The position numbers were made by a program, and so were the translations under genes. A DNA stretch of 64,000 nt from Anarhynchus alexandrinus (Eukaryota; Chordata; Aves; Charadriiformes; Charadriidae). This document shows, one piece after another, positions 47,150 through 56,800 of the stretch (positions are counted from its first letter, which is position 1; every line of letters begins with the position of its first letter). The stretch spans positions 271,295 through 335,294 of the forward strand of contig VUYV01000398.1 of assembly GCA_008711295.1 (NCBI GenBank), written 5' to 3'. The notes below the pieces were generated by a model. It was given only the letters and a program-made list of their open reading frames with translations, searched no databases and was not told the DNA's origin.

Positions 47150-47765
47150 GTGGTAACTTTCCTTTCCCCCCACCCCCAAAATACACCCAGATACCAGCAC
47201 TAGAAAAAAATACAGGTCCACCAGAGACTTTTTTAGACTCTCCAGAAATGTATTGCAGATTTCATGGTAATCAGTCGTCTCCGGTATTTCCCCATAAAGG
47301 CGACTGAGAAAAGGCTTTTCCACAGTGACGTCCCCAGCATGGCCTTGGTCTTTTCCTCGCTCGAATTTGTCCAAATGTCTAGCTAATTGAGGCTTACGTC
47401 AAATATTGCTCATCTGAAGTTAAATCTTACATGCTGAAGGCTGCTCTTTGTTTTTAAATCAAAAGGCTTGTGGCTCCATCAAGGAGCTGAAAGAAAGCCT
47501 GGATTTGTACTTTTCTGCAGTTTTAAACATGACACTCTCTCTTCTATTTATTTTCCTTTTTTTAAAAAACTCTGAAGGCTCAGCAGGCAAGCCTCTGCAG
47601 AGACGAGGGCTTTGCACCGGTGAGATCTGCAAACATGTCTCTTCTTTCTGGAACTTTATTTTTCTCACGGTCTCTGAAAAGGCGAGATCAGGTGATACGT
47701 GTGGGATTGGCCCTGTACAGGTGCAGATCAGGTACTGGAGGAGGTGGAAAAACATTACTGTGTAT
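47150..47765. promoter_or_regulatory. Candidate HES1-proximal regulatory region
   Basis: From about 1.2 to 1.8 kb upstream of the ATG the sequence is AT-richer than its flanks. It contains CTAGCTAATTGAGG, GCTTACGTCAAATATTGC (CRE-like TTACGTCA), TGACGTCC and CATGGTAATC. TCAGTCG/CGACTGA forms a 7-bp inverted repeat at 47271-47277 and 47301-47307. Confidence 0.3.
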
Positions 47766-47768
47766 AAT

Positions 47769-47830
47769 TAAAAAAAAAAAAAAAAAGAAAGAAAGAAAAG
47801 AAAGAAAGAGAGACAGAGAAAGAAAGAGCG
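47769..47830 (+). repeat. Poly(A)/(GAAA)n tract
   Basis: About 17 A residues are followed by GAAA repeats and AGAGAGACAGAGAAAGAAAG. Further A- and T-homopolymers lie at 47938-47949 and 47973-47988. No retrogene body was recognised on the 5' side. Confidence 0.85.
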
Positions 47831-48269
47831 AGTGAGCACATTTTTGAATAGGCCAGGTCTAGTTCTTGGCAGGATGACTCAGGCTTAGCTGGCAGACTAT
47901 GGGAACAGGAGTGTGAGAAAGTCAGTCAAGCGGAGGGGAAAAAAAAAAGATTCAAGTCCTCAGGCAAAATACTTTTTTTTTTTTTTTAAAGTAACCCCAC
48001 AAACTGTCCAAGCCAGCTGGAGGTAGCCGGTGAAGCGCAGCTGGGCCAGGGCCGAGGGACAAGCACTACCCTGCGGTTTCGCACTCGCTGCACCATGGGA
48101 GCGCACGCACCACCGCATCCGCGGCCGCCCACGCGTGCCAGCACCCGGGAGCTTAACCCACAACCACGACGGCTTCCCTCAGCCCTGCGGCTGCCACCGC
48201 ACACCCCTGCCCTCGGCCCCACACTCCCTTGGGGAGCCCGGCCATGGCGACACCACGGTGACACGTGGG

Positions 48270-48389
48270 GTGGCGAGGCCCAGACCGCCGTGGGAAGACC
48301 CAGGCCGCCGTGGCGGGGCCCTTGCTGCCGTGGCGATGCTAAGGGCACCGTGGGAGGACGCAGGCCACCTTAGCGGGGACCAGGGCCCG
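48270..48389 (+). repeat. 20-bp-period tandem array upstream of HES1
   Basis: Five clear units plus one degenerate unit start at 48270, 48290, 48310, 48330, 48350 and 48370, each exactly 20 bp. They follow the pattern GTGG(C/G)(G/A)..., ending in GCC or ACC. The junction with unit 2 creates CGTGGGAA (48289-48296), the high-affinity RBPJ core. The array lies 580-700 bp upstream of the ATG, inside the CpG island. Confidence 0.8.
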
Positions 48390-48662
48390 CGGCCGGCCCC
48401 GCACACAGTAGCTGGCCTCCGGGTCCAGGTCGCCGCGTCCCGGCCATCACCCCCGAGGGCCGCTGCCTCCCACAGCGCAGCCCGCCCCGAGGCCAGCAGC
48501 AGGCGCCCCCCCGAGAGGAGCGGACGGGGCCGCGCATGCCACGGGCGCCAATTAACCCGGTAATTAGAGCGGCGCTCCCCGAGGTCCTCCTCCCTCCCCA
48601 CGCCCCCCTGCGGGGGCGGCGCCCAAGGGGTTAACCGCGGCCGCCCGCCCGCCCGCCCCGCG

Positions 48663-48677
48663 CCATTGGCCGGCGGC
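48663..48677 (+). promoter_or_regulatory. HES1: Inverted CCAAT box at the proximal promoter edge
   Basis: ATTGG (reverse complement CCAAT) at 48665-48669 sits in the sequence CGCCATTGGCCGGCGGC that runs into the gap, about 300 bp upstream of the ATG. From memory, mammalian HES1 promoters carry CCAAT boxes near this distance, just upstream of the paired RBPJ sites. Those RBPJ sites and any TATA box would fall inside the unsequenced gap. Confidence 0.5.
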
Positions 48678-48894
48678 NNNNNNNNNNNNNNNNNNNNNNN
48701 NNNNNNNNNNNNNNNNNNNNNNNNNNNNNNNNNNNNNNNNNNNNNNNNNNNNNNNNNNNNNNNNNNNNNNNNNNNNNNNNNNNNNNNNNNNNNNNNNNNN
48801 NNNNNNNNNNNNNNNNNNNNNNNNNNNNNNNNNNNNNNNNNNNNNNNNNNNNNNNNNNNNNNNNNNNNNNNNNNNNNNNNNNNNNNNNNNNNNN
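48678..48894. other. Assembly gap (217 N) over the HES1 core promoter and 5'UTR
   Basis: An uninterrupted run of N begins within GC-rich promoter sequence and ends 72 bp before the HES1 ATG. It hides the transcription start, most of the 5'UTR and the region where Notch/RBPJ and HES autorepression sites are expected. GC-rich dropout is the likely cause. Confidence 0.98.
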
Positions 48895-48966
48895 CTCCCC
48901 CGGTTCCCCTCCCGCTTCCCCCGGCGCCTCTTCCGCGGCGGCGGGCGCTGCCGGCGCGGGCGCAGG
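48895..48966 (+). other. HES1: Visible part of HES1 5'UTR
   Basis: These 72 GC-rich bases lie between the gap and the initiator ATG. There is no upstream ATG in this stretch. The true 5' end lies in the gap, and the 5'UTR assignment is inferred from its position before the start codon. Confidence 0.7.
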
Positions 48967-50556
48967 ATGCCGGCCGACCTGATGGAGAAGAGCAGCGCCT
49001 CGCCGGTGGCCGCCACCCCCGCCAGCGTCAACGCGACACCCGACAAGCCCAAGACGGCGGCGGAGCACCGGAAGGTAGGGGCGACCCGGGGGGACGGGTG
49101 GCGCCGTGGACGGGCAGTGCCGGACCGAGCAGCGCCAGGCGCTGACCCGCCGCCTCTCTTGCAGTCCTCCAAGCCCATCATGGAGAAGCGGCGGCGGGCG
49201 CGCATCAACGAGAGCCTGGGGCAGCTGAAGACGCTCATCCTGGACGCGCTGAAGAAGGATGTAAGCGGGGGGGTGGACTGGGACCGGGGCGGGGGGGCGC
49301 GGGGTGGGCTGGCGCCGATGCCGACCCGGTCTGAGCCACCGCCTGTGCCCGCAGAGTTCGCGGCACTCTAAGCTGGAGAAGGCCGACATCCTGGAGATGA
49401 CCGTCAAGCACCTGCGGAGCCTCCAGCGAGCCCAGATGACCGGTGAGTCCTGGGGGATATGCAGGGAGGGAGGGAGGGAGGGCTGGGGCGGCCCTGCCTG
49501 CATCCCGGGCGCTGGGGGCATCACACTTCCTGCCTGCATCCTTGGTAGTGAGGGTAATGGGGGCACCCGGCTCCCCACCTGCATCCCTGGTACTGGGGGG
49601 TGGTGAGGAGCACCATGACCTGTACCTGTATCCCCGGTACAGGGGGGCTCTGGGGGTCACTGTGCTCTCTGTCTGCATCCCTGGTACTGGAGGGCACTGG
49701 GAGGGCTGCAGCCCTGGCCTCGGTCTGCTCTACCAGCAGAGCTGTGCTGCCCACCTGGATCTGTTTTGTGGGGTGAAAGGCACAGGAGCCCCTGGGGGGA
49801 CTGTGCTCCCAAGCTGGATCCACAGTACTTAGGGGCATAGGAGGACTTCTGGGGGTTGTCTGTTCCCCAGCTGAGTTCCTGATGCTGGGGACTTGGTAGT
49901 GGAGGAGCCATGCTCTCCATCCGCATCCTTGGCACCCTGGAGCACAAGACGTGCTGCCAGAGGGACTGAATTCCTGGCTCAGGGGGGCTGCAGGATGCAA
50001 CATCGGTGGGCTGAACACCCCCATCCCCTGTGGAGCCTGCTGACTGCTGTGCCCCTCTCTTCCCCCCGCAGCTGCACTGAGCACAGACCCCACAGTGCTG
50101 GGCAAGTACCGTGCCGGCTTCAGTGAGTGCATGAACGAGGTGACGCGCTTTCTCTCCACCTGCGAGGGCGTCAACACCGAGGTGCGCACCCGGCTCCTGG
50201 GCCACCTGGCCAGCTGTATGACCCAGATCAACGCCATGAACTACCCTGCGCCACCCCCACCGCCACCGCTGCCACCAGCTGCAGCCTTTGGGCCACCCCT
50301 GGTGCCACCGGGCAGTGGTGCAGGGCCGCTCCCGGGCATGCCCTGCAAACCAGGCGCTGACGCAGCCAAGGTGTACGGTGGCTTCCAGCTGCTGCCAGCC
50401 TCCGATGGGCAATTTGCCTTCCTCATCCCCAGCACCGCCTTTGCTCCTGGTGGTGCTGTGCTGCCCCTGTACGGTGGCCCACCCACAGCTGCCACTACTG
50501 CCTCGCCGCCTGGCCCGCCACCTGGCACAGCCGACTCGGTCTGGAGACCCTGGTGA
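48967..50556 (+). CDS. HES1: HES1, hairy/E(spl)-family bHLH-Orange transcriptional repressor (4 exons)
   Basis: Coding exons are 48967-49074, 49165-49260, 49355-49442 and 50072-50556. Introns begin GTAGGG, GTAAGC and GTGAGT and all end in AG; phases are 0, 0 and 1. The product is 258 residues. Residues 35-92 form the bHLH, with the HES-type proline (Pro40) in the basic region and [13 protein letters not shown] at 42-54. Residues about 106-147 form the Orange domain, a proline-rich linker follows, and the protein ends exactly in WRPW (255-258), the Groucho/TLE-binding motif. The start [20 protein letters not shown] and the TPDKPKTA segment match HES1 rather than HES4, which has TPDKPRSA from memory. 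The family binds N-box and class C sites as dimers in the nucleus, represses proneural genes and its own promoter, and is a direct Notch target that oscillates. The ATG has A at -3. Oddities: no Arg-Asn after WRPW (present in human HES1), a shorter linker than the 280-residue human protein, and a repeat-expanded intron 3. Confidence 0.93.
49497..49950 (+). repeat. Degenerate 36-56-bp minisatellite in HES1 intron 3
   Basis: Repeats of a unit beginning CCTGCATCCCTGGTACTGG start at about 49497, 49533, 49578, 49625 and 49672, with spacings of 36, 45, 47 and 47 bp. Weaker copies begin near 49812, 49868 and 49920. The array occupies most of the 629-bp intron 3 (49443-50071). It leaves both splice sites intact. 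Confidence 0.75.
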
Positions 50557-50610
50557 GGGTGACAGGCACCAGACAGGACTGAGCACCGCACCCCGTGCTG
50601 CTGGCACGGC

Positions 50611-50618
50611 TGTACATA
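50611..50618 (+). promoter_or_regulatory. Pumilio response element in HES1 3'UTR
   Basis: TGTACATA is an exact match to the PUM consensus UGUANAUA on the sense strand, 55 bases after the stop codon. PUM proteins bind this element to destabilise or repress mRNAs, which would suit a short-lived oscillating transcript. Function is inferred. Confidence 0.45.
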
Positions 50619-50729
50619 GGTTATATGTTCATATTGGATTGTGCCTTTGTACCATAGCACTCCCTCGACAGTGTTTCGTGTTTTACACGAGATCTTTTTT
50701 TCTCCTTTCCCTCCCCTTCCTTATGTGAC

Positions 50730-50737
50730 ACCAAAGA
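50730..50737 (+). promoter_or_regulatory. miR-9-5p 8-mer seed match in HES1 3'UTR
   Basis: ACCAAAGA is complementary to nucleotides 2-8 of miR-9-5p, with A opposite nucleotide 1. miR-9 is an established regulator of Hes1 mRNA stability and oscillation in vertebrate neural progenitors. The position, 33 bases before the polyadenylation signal, is accessible in principle. Confidence 0.65.
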
Positions 50738-50769
50738 TCGGGGTTGTTTTTTTTTTTGAATGCTCTTAA

Positions 50770-50775
50770 AATAAA
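50770..50775 (+). terminator. HES1: HES1 polyadenylation signal AATAAA
   Basis: A canonical AATAAA lies 214 bases after the stop codon within CTTAAAATAAAAGTG. A GT-rich element (GTGCTGGCATGTGTGC) follows at about 50818-50833. Cleavage is expected about 10-30 bases after the hexamer. Confidence 0.85.
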
Positions 50776-50835
50776 AGTGTCCCTTCCATTTTGGAAGGCC
50801 TTTGGAGATAAGTTGGAGTGCTGGCATGTGTGCAT

Positions 50836-53289
50836 AGGAGGGTGAGCCCGGCTCCTGGCGTGTCGTGTCGGTAGCTGTCTGTGGATCGCGCTGCTCCAGA
50901 GCTGCCTTGTCCTGCTCTCCAGGCTGGAGCTGTCACTCAGACCCTTCTGTCCCCTCTGTCTTGTGAAATCACCTGGCCCCCTCTCCCTGCCCCGGGGCAG
51001 ATGTAATTACTGCTTCCTTGGGAACAGACTGATCAGACTTCTTAAAAAGAGCTTACGTTTGCAGAGCTGGTGAATGCGCTGAGGAAGGCACCTCCGCTCT
51101 CCTCCTAGCTCCTGGGGCTGATGGAGCAGAGTACCCTAGGTAAAGCAAGACAGATTTCAGTGTGGAGCCTAACAGCCCAGCTCCTGGTCTAAGCTGCCCG
51201 GGTGAGCCTCCTGCCCTGGACCGGGGGGGAGCCCGCTCCCAGCTGTGGTGTAAATCGCGAGTGACTTCAGTCAGTTGATTTAGAGAGTGGTGCCTGCCAG
51301 CTTCTCCTGTTACAAAAACACTGTCTCTCGGCAGGACAAGCCTGACATGAGTGCTCCTGTCTCCTGGCTGACAGGCTGCAGCAGGCGCTGGGCACCACCT
51401 CCACCTGGACTTAAAAGCACAGAGCCGTTCCCAGCCCTGAGCACCAGCCAGGCTCTGCTTGATGATTAATGGTCTGCATGTGTTTTTGATAGAGTTGGGC
51501 ATTTCCTCTGCTGTTATATGGAAAACATGTGTCTGGGGGAGTGATGTGGGGCTGTGTGGACTATCTCTGTAACAGTGAGTGGCAACTGGCCCCTTTGACT
51601 TGGTCATGCCCCATTTCCAGGCAAGATGCAAGCCCTAGATAGAGGTGAGCGGCAGTCTCTGGTTACAGCTTGCATTGCCGTTCTTAACAAGTCCTAACTC
51701 AGAGTGGACAGCTTTAAATCGTGCCTGGATCTGCTGGGGATTCCTTCCAAATCCTGCCGCAAAAGCTTGTTGGATTTTGTCCGCATCAGCCAGGTGCTTG
51801 ACTGTATCCAGGTGCTGGGGAAATGAAAGCTGGGGAGAGTGCGAAACCAGACAGATTAAACCTGCTGGGGTTTGAATCTCTCCCCAGATTCCCCCCTCTT
51901 CTCCCTGTGTACAGACAGAGCCTCCTGATCTGAAAATACTTGGGATGGATTTTGGGGGAGGGGGTGGAGGTGTCTGGGATATCTCTCTGCAGGGTGTACT
52001 GGTGAGGATGGGGCCAGTGGCAGCTCTGTTTTCAAAGGGGCTGCAGGTGATGATATCCCTGGGTGATGCAGCTGAGCTTTCCTTCCTCAGTCTCCCAGTG
52101 CTTTGCTGGCCTGTCTGTGTTGCCACCCTCACAGTGGCATCCTGCAGCCAGGTTTTGTGTGCCAGGCTTGGGAATGTCAGATTTGCTGTCCCTAGGCAGG
52201 TGTGTAGCTGTATGGGCTGAGCCTGCCTTCCCTTCCACCAGCCATACCGTCACCTTTCTGCGCTGGAGGTACCAAGGGCAGGACTGACCCTACCTTGTGT
52301 CCAGGGAAGCACTCGCAGGACCTGTCTGGGAATCGCATCAGACCAGCTCCTGCTGCTGGATGGCCTGCCTGGAGCTGATGCAGACCAGTAACACATCACC
52401 TGTAAGAGCTGAGGCTGCTCCAGCTTAGCAGAGTCTTCCTTTTCTGCTGAAGCAGTTGGTTTGGAAAGCGCGTTAGGAAAAAGAAGGCTGCTGTAGGCTA
52501 ATGGAGAACATATAGCAGATCCAGGAGTGAAAGACAAGAACCTATTTGCTAATGGAGTTTAAATAGCCTAGTATAAAGCAGATATGCTGTGCTTAGACCG
52601 GTTTCTCCAAAGCTTTCTGTGTTTACTCTATCCCACAGCCTGTTGACATGAGGGACCTGTTTGAGTTTGTGAGCTTTGAGGGGATCAGAGCAATTCCCAG
52701 GAGCTGCGCTCTTGATGCCAATTCACTGAGCCCGTGACAAATTGGGATGACAAATGCAGGCTGTGGGTCCACGGATCATTATGTGCAGGAGTTGCCCATC
52801 AGGTGCAGTAAGTGCCTTCAGACTGATGCTGTGGGATGAGCAGGCAATGGTATAAAGGAGGGCTGGGGGTGCTAAGGAAGGCACAGGGCTGAGCTGCTGG
52901 ATGGTGGCTTCTCGTTTGCTTTTGACCCTGCATGGGGCTGTGGAGGACAAATAGGCAAACTGGACTCAGTGGTGGCCAGATGGGATGCAGTTCCTGTCAG
53001 CTTCCCTGGGGAGGGCTGGAGCTGGGGCTGTCCCTCTCAGATTATGACTCTTGGGCTCATGAGCAGTTTGCCACAATGCGGCGTGTGCGTTTGCAGCCCG
53101 GAGAGCACTGAGATGTGCTCCATCCCTGCCTGCAAGGTACCTGCATTGGGGTCCATGGGTGGTGGACCCTGCCTCCGCCACCACCCTGCCATGCCACCCA
53201 CCCACCATGGGGCTTACACCCCCGGCTGCCCCTCGCATCCCTGCGGCGGCTCCCTTCCATTGGCTGCTGCTGCTGCCGTCCCAGGAAAC
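50836..53289. other. Intergenic downstream of HES1, no gene recognised
   Basis: Unique, GC-balanced sequence. No exon, RNA gene or repeat could be supported; a purine run GGGGGAGGGGGTGGAGG lies at 51954-51970. Confidence 0.5.
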
Positions 53290-53345
53290 CTGTCATTAAA
53301 GTCAATTAACTTTTCCCACACTCCTCATGAGCGGTGTAAAAACCC
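53290..53345. promoter_or_regulatory. Short downstream island with RBPJ-like site
   Basis: CATTAAAGTCAATTAAC is directly followed by TTTCCCACA (53312-53320), whose complement TGTGGGAAA fits the RBPJ consensus. It lies 2.8 kb downstream of the HES1 stop codon. Confidence 0.25.
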
Positions 53346-53584
53346 CTCCTTGCTTCCTCCTTGGCTCTTAAGTGCTACCATATGGCACGGCCCCCCCGGT
53401 GCCCCCCCTCCCCGCGCCTGCCCTGCCTTTGATTCCAGCCAGACAGCCGGAGCTTTATGATTTAAGCCGGGAGAGCCCTCGTACCAAGCCCTGGGCCGCT
53501 CTGCGGCCAAGGTGGTTTTTTTAGCAGGCAAGGCTGTTTTCTGGCAGGAAATGAATAGCTCCCAGATGAGCTCAGGAACCTGAG

Positions 53585-53870
53585 AGGTCGTGAGAAAGGA
53601 GCGAACCCCCGGCGCGGTGGCGGGCTGCCAAGGCGGCGTGGGGAGCGCGGGAGGGAGTGCGCCGCCGGCACACGAGCCTGCTCCGGCCCCCGCTGGCAGG
53701 CGGCGAGGCCGAATGCCGGCAGCCTGCCGCCGCACGCCGCCCGCACGCCTTGAACGAGACCCGGCCCCGCGGCAGCTCGGTCCCCCGGCCAGCTGTCCCA
53801 AACCATCGCCCTCGCTCATGCCAGGGGCCTGCGGCCGCCGGCTGACCTTGGGCTGGGAGCCAGGGCTCCG
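53585..53870. promoter_or_regulatory. CpG-rich patch downstream of HES1
   Basis: A dense CpG cluster (GGCGCGGTGGCGGGCTGCC, GCCGCCGGCACACG, CGCCGCCCGCACGCC) has no supported exon. It could be a small orphan CpG island or plain GC-rich DNA. Confidence 0.35.
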
Positions 53871-56800
53871 GCCCACAGGGATGCATGGGGATGGTGAAAA
53901 AGCAGCCTGGCAGCCGGGCTGGGATTTGGGGAGGGGAGCGAGGTGGGTTGTCTGGGGGTGCCAGGGCAAGAGCCCCTCGGGATCGGCACTGCAAACCTCC
54001 CTGGGGGCTGCATGCCGCGGGTGTGTGAGCAGGTTGGGGATGGCTGCTTGCTGCAGGGACCAGGATGCTCCAGCCCTGTGGCTCCCACCCAGGACACGCA
54101 GCCACCCCAACCCAGCCCCACAGTGGGGCCGGATCCTGCCCAGACGCAGGGAGCCTGTGGCTTGGGTTTGTGCTGGTGCCTCAAGGCCAGCACCCGCCTT
54201 CGCTCTGTTGCTGCCCCTGGGGCAGGGTGGGGAAGGGGACCTGTGATTTACAGGGGTGACATGTGTTTTACTTAAAACAAGTCAAACAAAAGCCTGGTTT
54301 GTTTTGCGGAGCGCAGACTTCCTGGGGGGGTCAGCCCAGACAAATGACTCTGCTCCCGTTCATTAAACATTTGTGGCCAGCCACGCCATCAGCTGGTGGT
54401 GGGGACAGCATTCCCGGCTGAGCTGGGACAAACTTCTCCCCTTCCCAGACTTTACAGCATGATGTCCGACGTCCCCCTGCCCCGACATAGCTGTCCCCCC
54501 CCAGCACAGCTATGTCAAAGCCATGCCCCAGGGGTACCAGTTCCCAGTGATGATGCCTTGCAAATATCCGAGGATGGCAATGTGACCCGCTGGGAGCAGG
54601 CTGGGGGCACATGTCCTGCCTGCCAGCACCCCAGCAAGGGTGGCACAGGGGCTGTGTGACACCGCAGGGGCGCAGGGCTGGGGGAGGGGGGCTGCCCCCA
54701 GGGTGTTTGCCGAGGGGGTGCAGAGGCAGCAGTGCAGGGCAGACGTGCTGTTGCCAAAGGACAGCCACAGAGGTAGGGCTACCTGTAATCTGTAACGATT
54801 AGGAAGCTGTTTCCAACCGGGGTTTATTGCCAATAAAGCCAGCTCAGCACAACTGCTGGGGCATTAACTCTTATCCGCCCAGTGGGACCAGAGCCCTGGG
54901 CTCTGCCTTCGGGCCTGAGGAGACCAGACACCCGTGGCAGGGCACGGCACAGCCCTCCTGCGCTGGGGACATAGCCAGCACCCTGCACTGGTGGGACATG
55001 CCACCCCGGCACGTGCTCCCAAAGCCCCCAGCCTCAGCTCCCTTTGCCTGCCGCCTGCCGCGTGGGGGTACGCAGCTGGAGCCCGGCCGCAGGGGCGAAG
55101 GCTCCGTACCTCAACTCCTGAGGGGTTCAGCTGTACAAAAGCCGTGTCCTGCTTAATTAAAAGCAGACCTGCTGTAATGAGCCTGCCAGCACACCAGCGT
55201 GGCTCGGGCAGCTCTGCTGCAGCGAAGGCTGGGACTCAGCCCTGCTATGGGACTGGGACACATGATGGCCCAGGGACTGGGAGCCAGGGCAGGGTCACCC
55301 TGTTACTCCCTGCCTCATCTCCCTTTGTGTCCTCCCAGCCCCCCGGGGAAACAGCCTGTCTCCAACCCAGCCTGCTACTCTTAGCACCTCGCCAAAAGTC
55401 ATCCCTAAAATTGTCCCTGGAGCGGGGCCTCCGCTGGGTCCTTCCTCCCAGCGCAGGGTCCCATGCCATCCTGGGGCTGTCGGCTCCCCTCTCACTGCCC
55501 AGCCGTGCCAGCACCGTGACCGCCAGCAAACGTGTCTGCCCTGCAAGGGAGACATCCTCCGAGGTGCCGAGAGCCGCTGCTCTCTGCTTTGGGTCCTCGG
55601 GGACTGGGATGGCACGAACCGCTTTGGATGTGGGTGCACCGGGGTGCCTCACAAGAGCCTTTGCAAGGATGCCCTGTGTTTTGTTGGCCGGTTTTGGCTG
55701 CTGAGGAGGTCGGAGGGCTGCCAGCAACAAGTAGAAGCTGCTGCGGCTCTTCCCACTGCAGAAGATGGGCTGCAGCTCTGTTTTCTGGAAAACATTATGA
55801 GTTCTTGAAACCGTAAAACAATCTGGCTGGTGTCTCTCCCTCTGACGTTGGAAATCTGGACAATGTTTGTACCAAGAGAGGGAGCAGGATGTAGAGACAC
55901 ATGCCGAACCTCACAGTTATGTATCTTGCCTGGCTCTTGCTCCTGCAGCCCTGCTGCAGCCCAGGCACAGATAAACCCCCACCTCTTCTGGCAGCGCCAA
56001 CACATGTAGGGCATCTGCCAAACGGGGGAGACGGTTCTGAGCCTGAGCCCACCGCAGCCCAGCAACATCCTCACTGAGGCTAACGACTGGTATAAAGCAG
56101 GACCAAAACAGGCTGATCCTGCCGGGCTCAGGGAATGTTTGGCTTTGTTTGCAGCTCCAGCATCAGGCTGAGCCCCGTCCCCGCCTCTATTAGCAACAGG
56201 CTCAGCTCCAGACCTGGAAGACAACCTGCCTTTGTCCCAGCAGTGAAATGAATCCAGTTTATGGTGGGGGAGAGGAAATGGCCTGTTGCATTCAGGGGTT
56301 TAACTGCAACATGTAAATAGAGAGCAACACCAGAGTCCTTCCCGGCTACCGAGGAGAGACCAGGACATCCTTCAGGGCTGTGTCGCAGTGGGTGCTGGAG
56401 GAGACAATAAGCCTGGAAGGGGATGGGGGAGCTTTGGGGTGATGATGCACCAGGACAAACCCTTCCACTAGGCAGTGTTCCCAGCTGAACCAGTCCCATG
56501 TATGGTGGACAGGTATATTGGAGCCCTCATCCCCGGCCTTGCATCTGGGAGGGCTCCGGCGGGTCAGCAGCCACACAAGAGTCTCACGGCGAGGACCTTG
56601 GTGGCCCTGAGGGATGCCTCCTTTCTCCCTGCAGCCAAGCCTTGGTCCTTGCCATGGGGTTGGCACTGGCTCGTCCTGCAGCACAGAGCTCCCCGTGTCC
56701 CTTCCCACGGGGCGGCTTGCTTTCAGCCATCCTTCGGCTTTCATTGTGCGCGGAAGCAGAGGGGCTGGCAGCTGGACAGCTTGGGCTGGTGTTTCTGAGC

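Larger units (their letters stand above)
48030..49470. promoter_or_regulatory. HES1: HES1 promoter CpG island
   Basis: CpG-dense DNA runs from about 48030 through the assembly gap into exon 3 of HES1. It contains runs such as GCCCGCCCGCCCGCCCCGCG just before the gap and CGGCGGCGGGCGC after it. This is the expected promoter class for a developmental bHLH gene. A class-B E-box CACGTG lies at 48262-48267. Homeodomain-type AATTA cores lie at about 48551-48577. The edges are judged by eye. Confidence 0.75.
50557..50800 (+). other. HES1: HES1 3'UTR
   Basis: The stretch from the TGA to the expected cleavage site is only about 230-245 bases. It becomes AT-rich towards the end and contains a Pumilio-type element, a miR-9 seed match and an AATAAA signal, followed by a GT-rich stretch near 50815-50835. 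The 3' end is approximate. Confidence 0.8.

Noticed and set aside
47769..47830. Poly(A) tract as the tail of a processed pseudogene or SINE
   Set aside because: No gene-like or repeat-like body and no target-site duplication could be seen 5' of it; it reads as a simple (A)n(GAAA)n microsatellite.
48967..50556. Assignment of the gene as HES4 rather than HES1
   Set aside because: The N-terminus ([17 protein letters not shown]), QINAM after the Orange domain and [14 protein letters not shown] near the C-terminus are HES1-like; HES4 has a TPDKPRSA-type segment, and mammalian HES4 lies in a gene-dense region.
49521..50607. Minus-strand frames of 238 and 316 codons antisense to HES1
   Set aside because: They are the antisense of the intron-3 minisatellite and exon 4; the repeated peptide pattern follows the DNA repeat.
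53325..54110. 261-codon minus-strand frame
   Set aside because: It lies in the CpG-rich patch where stop codons are rare; sequence is Pro/Arg/Gly-rich without a domain.
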